Shown here in pieces: positions 16,503 to 24,711 of a DNA stretch of 38,994 nt (positions are counted from its first letter, which is position 1; every line of letters begins with the position of its first letter). Origin of the DNA: an uncultured Eubacteriales bacterium (GTDB lineage: Bacteria; Bacillota; Clostridia; Oscillospirales; CAG-272); contig URCP01000019.1 in the NCBI GenBank assembly GCA_900546315.1, positions 1-38,994 of the forward strand, written 5' to 3'. A model generated the notes under the pieces. That model searched no databases and was not told the DNA's origin. It saw nothing but the letters and a program-made list of their open reading frames with translations. The translations under genes and the position numbers were made by a program.

Positions 16503-18002
16503 TCAGTCAGCGAGTTTTATGGCAATACCCGGGGCGGACGTGTCGCCCGGGTCGTGCCTGTCGCAGATCCTGTCAATAAGCTCTCCGGGTATGACGAGCC
16601 GCCCGGAGACACGCCGAACGCCCGCGGTGACGTCCTCGGCGCTGTCGGAGAAAATGTCCTGCATGAGAACGCGTTTTCCGGATATGTCCCGGTCGAACTC
16701 CAGCGTCAGCGTCTCATACCTTCCGAAAACTCCGATGTCGCACGGCTCGCCTGCATACGCCGAGACCTTCGCCGGGAGGTATTCAAGCTTCTTGCCGCCG
16801 GTCGTACGGTCAAGAGCCGCTATCGAATACGCGCCGGTCAGCGGATTTTTCGACGCGGCGAGGAACGGTATCGCGTCCCCCTCCGCGCGCGGCAGCTCAC
16901 AGCGCCTCGAGATCGCCTCCGGAGCCCTGAACGACATCGTTTTCCCGGCGACAAACGGCCAGACGTCCGGCTCGCGGGGCGGGTAGGCGTAGCTGTCGGT
17001 CAGAAGTCTGTCCGACACACGCACCTCGTCCGATCTGAACGCGAACGGCGGAGCGATGCGGTGCCATCTGACGGCGCGGACAACCTCGGCGTATCTCGCG
17101 GTGCTCTCCCTCCCGCGCCCCTTTTCGAAGCGCTGATGCCGCATGACGCCGACCGAACAGCCGAGCGCGGCGCCGAGATACACGCTGTCCTCGACGTTGA
17201 GTATCCCGCGGCACCTGTCCGACGCGCAAAGCCCACTCCCCGCGAGAAGTCCGACCCGATTCATTGTTATCGCCGTCGAAAACTCGCCGAGAACGTCGTA
17301 TGTCCGGAGAAAGTCCGAGTTTTCAAGTATCCTTCGGTTATACATGATCTCGTCATCTATCATTCTGTCCTCGCCGCAGACATACTTTCCGAACGGCGGG
17401 TACATTCCGCGCGGGTAGTGCTCGATCATCATACCGGGCGCGCGCTTCCGCACGCTCTCTGTCAGCATCACGCGGTAATCCGCGTTTTCCGACATTCTTC
17501 CCCAGTCGACCTTCCAGTAGGATATCCCGGCGCGCGAGCACATCGCGGCGCGGTCCTCCCAGTATTCTCTGGCTTTGTCCGGAGTTTCCGGCGGCTGACC
17601 GTCGGCGAACGGCATCTGGCACGCGACCCATACGCCCGTGCCCCTCCATCCTAGCGAGCTTATCTTCCGGCATATCTTTCCGAGCCGCTCCTCCGGGGTT
17701 CCGGTGAAGGACGGAAACCTCGCGGGGTCGGGCTCGAGCGAGCCGAAGCGCCCGGTATTCTCAGGGTTTCTCGTCCCCGGCGGAACGTCCCAGCCGTCGT
17801 CGAGAAGCGCGATGAGATCGGGGCGGATCTCTTTCATATACTCTGAAAGAATACCCCTCTCTCCGAAAAGCACATCCTCGTTCATATTCTCACGGACGTC
17901 CTTCGCGTCGTCGCCCATCTCCATAGGTCTGATGCGCGCCTGCGTCGCCCATGTGCAGTAGTAATCCCCGGTTTCGGGTATTCTGTCGGGTATGAGATTC
18001 AT
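16503..18002 (-). CDS. Clan GH-D-like (GH27/GH36-related) predicted glycosidase
   Basis: A 499-residue protein that keeps the clan GH-D landmarks in order: YYCTWATQ (14-21), IALLDDGWD (64-72), GVWVACQMP (123-131) and YWKVDWGRM (162-170). Asp166 is the candidate nucleophile. No signal peptide. I cannot place it in a named family; it is shorter than typical GH36 proteins and lacks the large N-terminal sandwich. It lies between two other sugar hydrolases, 15 nt after the GHL6-like gene with a GAGGTGAG ribosome-binding site in the gap. An alpha-galactosidase-like activity is inferred only from fold motifs. Confidence 0.7.
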   Translation of the reverse strand: MNLIPDRIPETGDYYCTWATQARIRPMEMGDDAKDVRENMNEDVLFGERGILSEYMKEIRPDLIALLDDGWDVPPGTRNPENTGRFGSLEPDPARFPSFTGTPEERLGKICRKISSLGWRGTGVWVACQMPFADGQPPETPDKAREYWEDRAAMCSRAGISYWKVDWGRMSENADYRVMLTESVRKRAPGMMIEHYPRGMYPPFGKYVCGEDRMIDDEIMYNRRILENSDFLRTYDVLGEFSTAITMNRVGLLAGSGLCASDRCRGILNVEDSVYLGAALGCSVGVMRHQRFEKGRGRESTARYAEVVRAVRWHRIAPPFAFRSDEVRVSDRLLTDSYAYPPREPDVWPFVAGKTMSFRAPEAISRRCELPRAEGDAIPFLAASKNPLTGAYSIAALDRTTGGKKLEYLPAKVSAYAGEPCDIGVFGRYETLTLEFDRDISGKRVLMQDIFSDSAEDVTAGVRRVSGRLVIPGELIDRICDRHDPGDTSAPGIAIKLAD

Positions 18003-18017
18003 ACGCTCACCTCAGCT

Positions 18018-19994
18018 TCAGATATCGAACACGACCATCGCGTGCATTGTTACCTTTCCGACGTCGACCGACGCGACGCCGTTCTCAAACTTATAGTCAA
18101 GGTCGGTCGTCACGATCTTTCCGTCCTCGCACTCAGCCTTATAAACGCGCTTCGGCGCCTTCGGGAGTCTCGCGTCGAGCTTTATCTCACAGAGCGGGAT
18201 GATATCCTCGATGACCTCGATGTTCGCGCCCCTCTTGGACGTGTGCGCGAAAAGAAGGTGCGCGATATATCTCGACTCGTCCTCCTGCTTCGTGAAAGTG
18301 ACGATGCCGCGGTCGGGGAGATTCACCTTCACCGAACGGTCGTCGCCGAGAAGATTGTCTATCATGTGGAGAACAAGCTCCTTAAGGTGATACGAGCCCT
18401 TGTCCGCGTAGTCGTGGAAGACGTTCCACGCGATGTATCCGGTGTTCTTTGTCAGAACCGCTCCGGCTCTGTCCGCGCCGGGGTTGTTCGGCGTGTGCTG
18501 GTGCGAGCAGAAGTGGTCGGGGGTGCGGTTGAAGTAGGTCTCCTCAAGGGTCGCCTCAACGCTTCCGGTCGTCGGCTTTATGTTCATCGCCTGCTTGTAC
18601 ATGACATACGCGGTTCTGCCGTTGACAGCCTCGTATTCCGGTATCATATAGTTCGGCATGAACTCGTTCTTTCCCTCGCAGACGGCGCCGAGATCGAGAG
18701 CGAACTCGTCCGAGGCGGTCTTCAGCCCCGACTCGCCGGAGCAGAGAATCTTTCCGCCGTCCTCGAGGTATCTCTCGAGGCGCGACTTCAGCTCGTCGTC
18801 GACGCGGATGATATCCGGGAGGATAAGGAGCTTGTATTTCGAGAAGTCCTCCTCGCGGTCGACGAGGTTAAAGAGATGCTTGCCCTCGAGGAGAATCCTC
18901 GACGCGCCGACGTCATACGGGCAATTGCGGTCCGGGCTGTTCGAGAACGCCTCGGCGCTGAGTATCGCGATGTCGGCGATATGCTCCGCCCCGCGGACAT
19001 ACGGCTCCTTCGCCTCGACCTCCGCGTACGCCTTGCCTATCAGTTCATAGGTCGACATATTCATCTCGCCGGTCGGGTGGAGCTGGTCGCCGATCGAGCA
19101 CTTCGCGCCCTCGGCTATCGACAGCGCCGCCTCGTATCTGAGCGCGTTCGGATGCTTGAACCCGCCGAACTCTCCCCACGTCGTGTGGAACTTTCCGGTC
19201 ATGCCGAGGAACTCCATGCCGAGCGTACGGCAGTAAGCCGCGGACATCGGGAAGTGGTCATATCCCCATCCGCCGGTCGGAAGGCTCTCAAGCTCAAGAT
19301 GCGTGTCGAAATGCGCGTGGTCACGGCGGCCGCGCGTGATATTTCCGGCGTTATGGAAGATCGTCGCCTCCGGGTTGTACTTGTGCACAACCTCCTCGGT
19401 GCGGCGGCAGTACTCGGCGTAGACCATGTCGCCGTGCTTCTTCACGTCCTCCGGGTTTCTCGGGTCGAGACCGAGCTTTCTCATCGACTCAATGCAGCGG
19501 TTGCACACGCAGGCGCGTGGAGCCGAGATATCGAGGAATATTCCGCTCGGATTGTACTTCTGCATGACCTCCTCGACCTGAGCCATCAGGTAATCGAGAT
19601 ACGGCGTGTTGTAGCAGATCAGATGATAATACGCGGCGTTCAGAAAATCGGCTCCGTCTCCGGGATGCCACTTCACGATGTCCTCCGGATGGCGGCGCGC
19701 GTACTTCTCGTCGTGTCCGGCGGAGAGATACACCGGCGCGTTGACGCCGATCTCACGGCAAGCCTCAAGCTGTGCGCCGAGAAGGTCGAACTTCAGCTTC
19801 GGGTGCATCTCGTTCGCCGTCGACGGATGATACGCCCAGCCGTGGTGGCACTTCGAGAAAACGGTAATCGAGTCGACGTGACCGGCTTTGAGAGCAGCCT
19901 GGAACTGCGCCTTGTCGAACTTGTCCCCGACGGACGGGACCGCCTCGGAAGTGTGAAAGTCGAGATGAACCTCGCGGTATCTCAGTGGTTTCAT
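18018..19994 (-). CDS. GHL6/GH42-trimerisation-type predicted glycosidase
   Basis: A 658-residue protein with the N-terminal signature of the hypothetical glycosyl hydrolase family GHL6 (PF14871): REVHLDFHTSE (7-17) and SITVFSKCHHGWAYH (42-56). GIFLDISAPRACVCNRC (151-167) contains a cysteine cluster. A central Rossmann-like part (ILSAEAF, then YKLLILPDI and GKILCSGESG, about 330-430) resembles the GH42-type trimerisation domain, and a beta-rich C-terminus follows. No signal peptide. Members are mostly uncharacterised; activity on beta-galactosides or fucosides is speculation. First gene of the three-enzyme operon, with AAAAGGAAA before the ATG. Confidence 0.75.
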   Translation of the reverse strand: MKPLRYREVHLDFHTSEAVPSVGDKFDKAQFQAALKAGHVDSITVFSKCHHGWAYHPSTANEMHPKLKFDLLGAQLEACREIGVNAPVYLSAGHDEKYARRHPEDIVKWHPGDGADFLNAAYYHLICYNTPYLDYLMAQVEEVMQKYNPSGIFLDISAPRACVCNRCIESMRKLGLDPRNPEDVKKHGDMVYAEYCRRTEEVVHKYNPEATIFHNAGNITRGRRDHAHFDTHLELESLPTGGWGYDHFPMSAAYCRTLGMEFLGMTGKFHTTWGEFGGFKHPNALRYEAALSIAEGAKCSIGDQLHPTGEMNMSTYELIGKAYAEVEAKEPYVRGAEHIADIAILSAEAFSNSPDRNCPYDVGASRILLEGKHLFNLVDREEDFSKYKLLILPDIIRVDDELKSRLERYLEDGGKILCSGESGLKTASDEFALDLGAVCEGKNEFMPNYMIPEYEAVNGRTAYVMYKQAMNIKPTTGSVEATLEETYFNRTPDHFCSHQHTPNNPGADRAGAVLTKNTGYIAWNVFHDYADKGSYHLKELVLHMIDNLLGDDRSVKVNLPDRGIVTFTKQEDESRYIAHLLFAHTSKRGANIEVIEDIIPLCEIKLDARLPKAPKRVYKAECEDGKIVTTDLDYKFENGVASVDVGKVTMHAMVVFDI

Positions 19995-20031
19995 AATCTT
20001 GTTTCCTTTTCAGTCATTATACATTATATTC

Positions 20032-20047
20032 CGGGATATATATCCCG
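20032..20047. promoter_or_regulatory. 16-bp perfect palindrome in the glycosidase operon leader
   Basis: CGGGATATATATCCCG is a perfect dyad located a few bases after the predicted start site. It may be a repressor operator or a short leader hairpin. Confidence 0.55.
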
Positions 20048-20069
20048 CTGTATAAATGATACAGTACAG
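20048..20069 (-). promoter_or_regulatory. 22-bp shared element over the -10 box, copy 1
   Basis: Minus strand CTGTACTGTATCATTTATACAG; 19 of 22 bases match the element at 23590-23611. It contains the 17-bp dyad CTGTAT-N5-ATACAG and overlaps the -10 box. Confidence 0.6.
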
Positions 20070-20084
20070 TGATGCTTTTGTCAA
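20056..20084 (-). promoter_or_regulatory. Promoter of the three-glycosidase operon
   Basis: Minus strand TTGACA (20079-20084), 17 bp, TATCAT (20056-20061). It lies about 65 bp downstream of the histidine kinase stop codon. No strong terminator is visible between the two, so partial readthrough from the kinase gene is possible. Confidence 0.8.
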
Positions 20085-20148
20085 GAGTTTTCGCCGAAAA
20101 ATACTGTTTTCTACATGGACTTTTACTGTTTTTTCAAGTAGCCGCTCC

Positions 20149-21699
20149 TCACAGCTCGAACCAGAAGGTGGAGCCCTTACCGACCTCCGACTCGACGCCG
20201 TATCTCGCGTGGTGCATCTCGAGTATGCTCTTGACGATCGACAGACCGAGTCCGGAGCCGGTCACGGCACGGCGATGCGTTTTGTCAACCTTGTAGTAGC
20301 GGTCCCAGATGTATTTCAGGTTCTCCTCCGGTATGCCCTCTCCGTGGTCGGTCACCTCGATGCGGACTACTTTTTTTCCGTCGCGCTCGCTGACGATCTG
20401 GCGTACCTCGACGAGCTTGTCCCCTCCCGAATGCGTTATCGCGTTGTTGATGAAATTGTAGACGACCTGTAATATCCGCGTGCGGTCCGCGTTGACGATC
20501 ACCTCTTCGGACGCCGTGAAATCTATAGTCCACCCGTCCTGCTCCGTCAGCTTCGAAAAACGCCCGATGACCTCGCGTATCGTCTCTGTCAGATTGAAAT
20601 CCGAAAGAGTGAGAGTCTGTGTGCCGGACTGCAGCTTCGATATATCAAGAAGATCATTGACCAGAGACGTCAGTCTCTTGGTCTCGTCGATGATTATCTG
20701 CATATTCTCCGGAGTGTTCTCGCCGGGTATATCCCGCATCATCTCGGCGTAGCCGCCGATCATGGTCAGCGGCGTGCGCAGATCGTGCGAAATGTTCGCG
20801 ATAAGCTCCCTCTGGAGCGCTCCGGTCTTTGACAGCTCCTCCGCCGCGACAGACAGCGTGTCTGACAGCTCGGCGATCTCGCGGTATCCTCCGACACCGA
20901 AACGCACGTCATAGTTTCCCTCCGCCAGCAATCTGGCGCCGGAATTTATCCGTATGATCGGTCTTGAGACCTTTCTCGCGAGCAGGAAGGACAGCAGAAG
21001 CGCTGCCGCCGTCATTATCACACTGACGATTATAAGCTGTGTCCTGAGCGTCTTTATGGTCGAGCCCACCGGGGATATCGTCGTGTTCAGTATCAGCAGT
21101 ATGTCGGTCTGCCGCCCCGCGGGTCTTCCGACACGGGTATAGATTATTCCCTCTCCGGAATTGTCGACCACCACTCTGCCAGTATACGTCCCGGAACTGT
21201 TTTCGCTGTACCTGAGATCGTTCAGCGGAAACACCGTCATCTTTTCACCGCCGCTGCGCTTCGCGTAATAATACAGCCACGCGATATTCTGCTCATCCAT
21301 CCTGTGAACCACACAGTCCGAACGGTAATGCTTCGACGTCATACGGCTGAACGCCGCGCCGTCCACCTCGTACATAAGGATGCAGACGTCATAGTCCTGC
21401 GCTATCCTCTCAGCCAGCATACTGAGCTGCACAGGGGCAAGGTCGCAGGCCGAGGTCATGATATCCGCCGCGCGCATGATCTCGCCGGTCTTTATCCTCT
21501 TGTAGATATTCCCGAAAAACACGACCTGAAAGCACCAGAGTATCACGAGAAGTATCACGAGAAAAAGTATCAGGTAAGAGAACACCTTCCAGCGTATGCC
21601 GATACGCGAGCCGCGCTTTCTTATCTTCTCGCGCTGTTTCACCAGCTTTTCGGAATCCCAGACCGCCATCCCCCGGCCGGCGGGCTTATTTTGTCTCAA
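20149..21699 (-). CDS. Sensor histidine kinase (OmpR/EnvZ-class partner)
   Basis: A membrane kinase, 516 residues from a TTG start at 21699 or 506 from the ATG at 21669. TTG is slightly favoured because GGTGGG sits 8 nt before it and the ATG has no correctly spaced site; either is possible. The TTG start overlaps the regulator gene by 14 nt. Order: helix 1 (about 38-62), an extracytoplasmic sensor segment (about 63-220), helix 2 (221-243), a HAMP linker (SRPIIRINSGARLLAEG), phospho-acceptor box ANISHDLRTP (His305), N-box NFINNAITHS, G1 box DHGEGIPEE and G2 GSGLGLSI. The stimulus is unknown. The glycosidase operon downstream in the same direction is a plausible target. Confidence 0.92.
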   Translation of the reverse strand: MRQNKPAGRGMAVWDSEKLVKQREKIRKRGSRIGIRWKVFSYLILFLVILLVILWCFQVVFFGNIYKRIKTGEIMRAADIMTSACDLAPVQLSMLAERIAQDYDVCILMYEVDGAAFSRMTSKHYRSDCVVHRMDEQNIAWLYYYAKRSGGEKMTVFPLNDLRYSENSSGTYTGRVVVDNSGEGIIYTRVGRPAGRQTDILLILNTTISPVGSTIKTLRTQLIIVSVIMTAAALLLSFLLARKVSRPIIRINSGARLLAEGNYDVRFGVGGYREIAELSDTLSVAAEELSKTGALQRELIANISHDLRTPLTMIGGYAEMMRDIPGENTPENMQIIIDETKRLTSLVNDLLDISKLQSGTQTLTLSDFNLTETIREVIGRFSKLTEQDGWTIDFTASEEVIVNADRTRILQVVYNFINNAITHSGGDKLVEVRQIVSERDGKKVVRIEVTDHGEGIPEENLKYIWDRYYKVDKTHRRAVTGSGLGLSIVKSILEMHHARYGVESEVGKGSTFWFEL

Positions 21700-22369
21700 A
21701 CCGGTAGCCCACCCCTCTTAGGGTGACGATCAGCCTCGCGTACTCACCCAGACTCTTCCTGAGCAGCTTTATATGGGTGTCAAGAGTGCGGTCGTCGCCG
21801 TAGAAATCATATCCCCAGACCTCGGTTATCAGCTTCTCACGCGACAGCGCGATCCCCTTGTTCTTCAGCATATAGAAAAACAGATCGTACTCTTTCGGCG
21901 ACATATCCACACGCTTCCCGTCCACGTAAACCAGCCGCGCTGTTATATCCGCCTTGAGTCCCTCTATCTCGACGATCTCATGCTTGTTCTCAGTGGGCGC
22001 GGCGGCGGGGCGGGAGCGTTTCATCACGGCGTCTATGCGCATCATCAGCTCCTTCGGGGAGAAGGGCTTGACCACATAGTCGTCAATTCCGAGACCGAAG
22101 CCGTTCAGCTTGTCGTATTCCTCGCCGCGGGCGGACAGCATTATTATCGGTGTTTCCGAGAACTTGCGTATCTCGCGGACGGCGGAGAAGCCGTCAAGCT
22201 CCGGCATCATTATATCCATAATTATTATATCGAAGGTCTTCTCGCGGCAGAGCTTAACGGCTTCCATGCCGTCAGCCGCCTCTGTCACTTCGTGCCCCTC
22301 AAACTCGGCGTATTTCCGGATAAGCGCGCGTATGCGCTCTTCGTCGTCTACTGTCAGTATCCTGTACAT
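21686..22369 (-). CDS. OmpR-family response regulator
   Basis: A 227-residue protein. The receiver domain (1-115) has acidic Asp8/Asp9, phospho-acceptor Asp52 in IIIMDIMMPELDG, and Lys101 in VVKPFSP. The C-terminal winged helix (about 130-225) has the family pattern VDMSPKEYDLFFYMLKNKG and RTLDTHIKLLRKSLG. GGAGG precedes the ATG. Co-transcribed with the overlapping kinase gene. Its promoter carries two 10-bp direct repeats 11 bp apart, the spacing OmpR-type dimers bind, so autoregulation is likely. Confidence 0.95.
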   Translation of the reverse strand: MYRILTVDDEERIRALIRKYAEFEGHEVTEAADGMEAVKLCREKTFDIIIMDIMMPELDGFSAVREIRKFSETPIIMLSARGEEYDKLNGFGLGIDDYVVKPFSPKELMMRIDAVMKRSRPAAAPTENKHEIVEIEGLKADITARLVYVDGKRVDMSPKEYDLFFYMLKNKGIALSREKLITEVWGYDFYGDDRTLDTHIKLLRKSLGEYARLIVTLRGVGYRFETK

Positions 22370-22484
22370 TCGGTGTTCCTCCGTCAGATTATTTCACAGG
22401 TATAATGGAGACACTGAACAACAGTCGTTTCCGGAGAGAAATCCCCCGCAAACCACGCGTTTTCCCGCGGCAGCCGCAACTATT

Positions 22485-22505
22485 CAGTGTATCCGCAGTG
22501 TATCC
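22485..22505 (-). promoter_or_regulatory. Two tandem 10-bp direct repeats, 11-bp period
   Basis: Minus strand GGATACACTG C GGATACACTG (22485-22494 and 22496-22505), just downstream of the -10 box. An inverted, one-mismatch relative (GGAGACACTGAA) lies at 22407-22418. Candidate binding site of the response regulator itself. Confidence 0.6.
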
Positions 22506-22511
22506 ATATCT

Positions 22512-22540
22512 ATTATAAAACAGTTTCGCGTCAATTTCAA
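22512..22540 (-). promoter_or_regulatory. Promoter of the two-component genes
   Basis: Minus strand TTGAAA (22535-22540), 17 bp, TATAAT (22512-22517). Confidence 0.75.
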
Positions 22541-22562
22541 GAAACCGTATGTAAAAATTCTG

Positions 22563-23471
22563 TCATTCCGGATCTTTGCCGTTATCGCTCTTTCTGAACC
22601 GGTTCCTGTACTCTCTTGGGGATACGCCGACCGACGCGCGGAAAACATTCGAGAAATAATTCGCGTCAGAAAACCCGACCGTCAGGCCTATATCCTGTAT
22701 CGACATATCGGTCGAATCGAGCATCGCGCGCGCCTCGTCTATCCGGAGGGCGTTCACGTATTGATTTATCGTCATGCCGCTCCGGCTTTTGAAGAGGTGG
22801 CTTATATATGACGCGCTGTAGTGCGTCTGTGCGCATATCCCCTCAAGACTGATCTTATGGTCATGCATATTGCGGATTGAGTTGCAGATATGGTAATAGA
22901 GGTCATCCCGTCCGGGTCTCCCGCCGCGTCTGTCTGAAGATTCCCGTGTCTCCAGATACTCAAGGCGTATCATGTCGCAAAGCGGCTCGATCAGTGTGTC
23001 AACCTTCTTTTTATCCGGGATGTCGGTCGTCAGATGGGCCTCATAGACCTTCCGGACATCCTCCGGGTCAAGTCCGAATTCGCGGCAGAGTTTCGACAGC
23101 TTGTGCATAGCCTTCGGGTAAAGCACTGAGTCCTCCGCGGGGCGGTATCCGGACACACTGACAAAGTCAGCCGGTTTGCCTTCGGTCAGGATCGGGTAAA
23201 CATACTCCACAACGCCGGCATGGCACATCCCGAGCCAGCTGCCCTCGGAGCATCTGTCACATACCTTCTGCTGACTGAGGACGCATTTTTTCCATATTTC
23301 GCTGTCTGTCTTGATATACAGGCAGAACTTGTTCACGTGCATATTGAAATCAGCGTATCTGACACATATCGGCGGATATCTGTCGCCGCGGCTGTGTATC
23401 GTCACGAACAGGGAATGCTCCCTCACAAGATAGTCAATATAGTTTTTTATGTGTTCATGTGTGCTGCTCAA
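22563..23471 (-). CDS. AraC-family regulator with N-terminal PocR sensory domain
   Basis: A 302-residue protein. Residues about 10-155 match the PocR ligand-binding domain (PF10114), with its cysteine-rich core KKCVLSQQKVCDRC and GMCHAGVVEYVYPI (Cys63, 71, 74 and 83). The C-terminal about 100 residues form the AraC DNA-binding domain (ISLEGICAQTHYSASYISHLF, IQDIGLTVGFSDANYFSNVF, GVSPREYRNR). PocR domains sense small molecules (propanediol in the namesake). The gene is divergent from the M14/CapA operon and precedes the two-component genes on the same strand. Confidence 0.92.
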   Translation of the reverse strand: MSSTHEHIKNYIDYLVREHSLFVTIHSRGDRYPPICVRYADFNMHVNKFCLYIKTDSEIWKKCVLSQQKVCDRCSEGSWLGMCHAGVVEYVYPILTEGKPADFVSVSGYRPAEDSVLYPKAMHKLSKLCREFGLDPEDVRKVYEAHLTTDIPDKKKVDTLIEPLCDMIRLEYLETRESSDRRGGRPGRDDLYYHICNSIRNMHDHKISLEGICAQTHYSASYISHLFKSRSGMTINQYVNALRIDEARAMLDSTDMSIQDIGLTVGFSDANYFSNVFRASVGVSPREYRNRFRKSDNGKDPE

Positions 23472-23517
23472 CTCGTTATCTCCTGTAATATTATGCTGTA
23501 ATAATCATATGTGCATT

Positions 23518-23546
23518 ATTTTATAGGTATTTGAAAATACAGTCAA
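23518..23546 (-). promoter_or_regulatory. Possible proximal promoter of the PocR-AraC gene
   Basis: Minus strand TTGACT (23541-23546), 17 bp, TAAAAT (23518-23523). A second and stronger minus-strand promoter lies further upstream at 23598-23626. Confidence 0.6.
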
Positions 23547-23578
23547 GGTTTTCGCTGAATATATATGTTATAATTATC

Positions 23579-23607
23579 TTACCGGAACTCTGTATACATT
23601 ATACAAT
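23579..23607 (+). promoter_or_regulatory. Weak promoter of the M14/CapA operon
   Basis: TTACCG (23579-23584), 17 bp, TACAAT (23602-23607). The -10 box overlaps the minus-strand TATAAT by two bases. A second TATAAT at 23569-23574 lacks a good -35 box. An activator may be needed. Confidence 0.4.
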
Positions 23608-23611
23608 ACAG
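23590..23611 (-). promoter_or_regulatory. 22-bp shared element over the -10 box, copy 2
   Basis: Minus strand CTGTATTGTATAATGTATACAG; 19 of 22 bases match 20048-20069. It covers the -10 boxes of both divergent promoters here. Confidence 0.6.
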
Positions 23612-23626
23612 ACGCCATTTTGTCAA
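23598..23626 (-). promoter_or_regulatory. Consensus minus-strand promoter upstream of the PocR-AraC gene
   Basis: TTGACA (23621-23626), 17 bp, TATAAT (23598-23603). It lies only 21 bp before the divergent peptidase ATG and gives a leader of about 120 nt for the AraC gene. Confidence 0.8.
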
Positions 23627-23647
23627 TAGACGATCGGAGGGAACGCA

Positions 23648-24697
23648 ATGACGATAAACACGGATTTTTGCGGCGGGAACGCCATAATCAGATCTGTCGC
23701 GGATGACACTGTCGTGTTCAGCCCGGATCTCAGGGACACTGAGGGAGACTGGTTCTACTGGGCATTCGAGGTTAAAGGGGCGGCGGGAAAGACTGTCAGC
23801 TTCGTGATGGAACCAGGCTATGTCGGATACTTCGGAGCGGCAGTCAGCCATGACCTGTATCATTGGAACTGGTCAGACACCGCGACCGCGGCGAACAGCT
23901 TCACCTACACATTCGGAGAAAACGAGAACGACGTCTTCTTCGCGCATGATATGCTCTATCACCCGTCGCGCTTCCACAAGTTCGCCGAGCTCCGCGGGAT
24001 AAAAGTAAAGCATCTCTGCGACGACAACAAGGGCACGCCGATACCGTACGCCGTGATCGGTGAGGGAAAACGCAATATCATCCTGACGGCGCGCCATCAC
24101 GCCTGCGAGGCGACCGGCGATTACATCATGGAGGGTATCATCGACGAATACCTGAAAAATCCGATTCCGGACACACGCATAACAGCAATCCCATTCATTG
24201 ACGCCGACGGCGTGGTCGCCGGGGATCAGGGCAAGAACCGTCGACCGCACGACCACAACCGGGATTATCTTGACACGATATATAACGGAGTCCGCGCTGT
24301 AAAGGAGATCGCCGGAAAGGGCGACGTCCTCGCCGTCTTCGACCTTCACTCCCCGTGGCACATCTCGGGCAGGAACGACAAGATCTTCTGCGTCAGGAAT
24401 TCAGAGAAAAAGCTAGACGACATGAGACTTTTCGGCAGATGCTTCGAAGAATCCATAACGCCGGACGCGATGAAATACAGCACGAAAAACGACATTGACC
24501 CCGGCGTTGAGTGGAATATCGGCAAAGAACGCACGAGCTGCGGCTCGTTCTGCCGTGACATTCCCGGCGTGGAGCTCGCGTTCACTCTCGAGACGACATA
24601 TTTCGGCGAGCCCGGAAACGTCGTGTCACAGGAAAAACTGGTCGCGACCGGAAGATGCTTCCTTGAAGGGTTCAGAAAATATCTTATCAGGAAATGA
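23648..24697 (+). CDS. M14-family zinc carboxypeptidase-like protein
   Basis: A 349-residue protein without a signal peptide. A beta-rich N-terminal domain (about 1-125) precedes an M14 catalytic domain. The zinc site reads ARHHACEATGD (His151 and Glu154) and FDLHSP (His234); substrate residues NRDY (Asn204, Arg205) and the catalytic Glu315 in TLETTY are present. The layout resembles cytosolic carboxypeptidase-like M14 proteins. These remove C-terminal or gamma-linked amino acids. Operon with a CapA-family gene (14 nt gap) and a sugar-binding lipoprotein, so the substrate may be a gamma-glutamyl polymer, a peptidoglycan peptide or a glycopeptide. GGAGGG lies 6 nt before the ATG. Confidence 0.85.
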   Translation: MTINTDFCGGNAIIRSVADDTVVFSPDLRDTEGDWFYWAFEVKGAAGKTVSFVMEPGYVGYFGAAVSHDLYHWNWSDTATAANSFTYTFGENENDVFFAHDMLYHPSRFHKFAELRGIKVKHLCDDNKGTPIPYAVIGEGKRNIILTARHHACEATGDYIMEGIIDEYLKNPIPDTRITAIPFIDADGVVAGDQGKNRRPHDHNRDYLDTIYNGVRAVKEIAGKGDVLAVFDLHSPWHISGRNDKIFCVRNSEKKLDDMRLFGRCFEESITPDAMKYSTKNDIDPGVEWNIGKERTSCGSFCRDIPGVELAFTLETTYFGEPGNVVSQEKLVATGRCFLEGFRKYLIRK

Positions 24698-24711
24698 ATG
24701 GAGAAAACAAT

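Noticed and set aside
18042..20072. A 676-codon plus-strand open frame
   Set aside because: It is antisense to the GHL6-like gene and rich in Arg, Val and Leu runs typical of the complement of GC-rich codons; no ribosome-binding site or family match.
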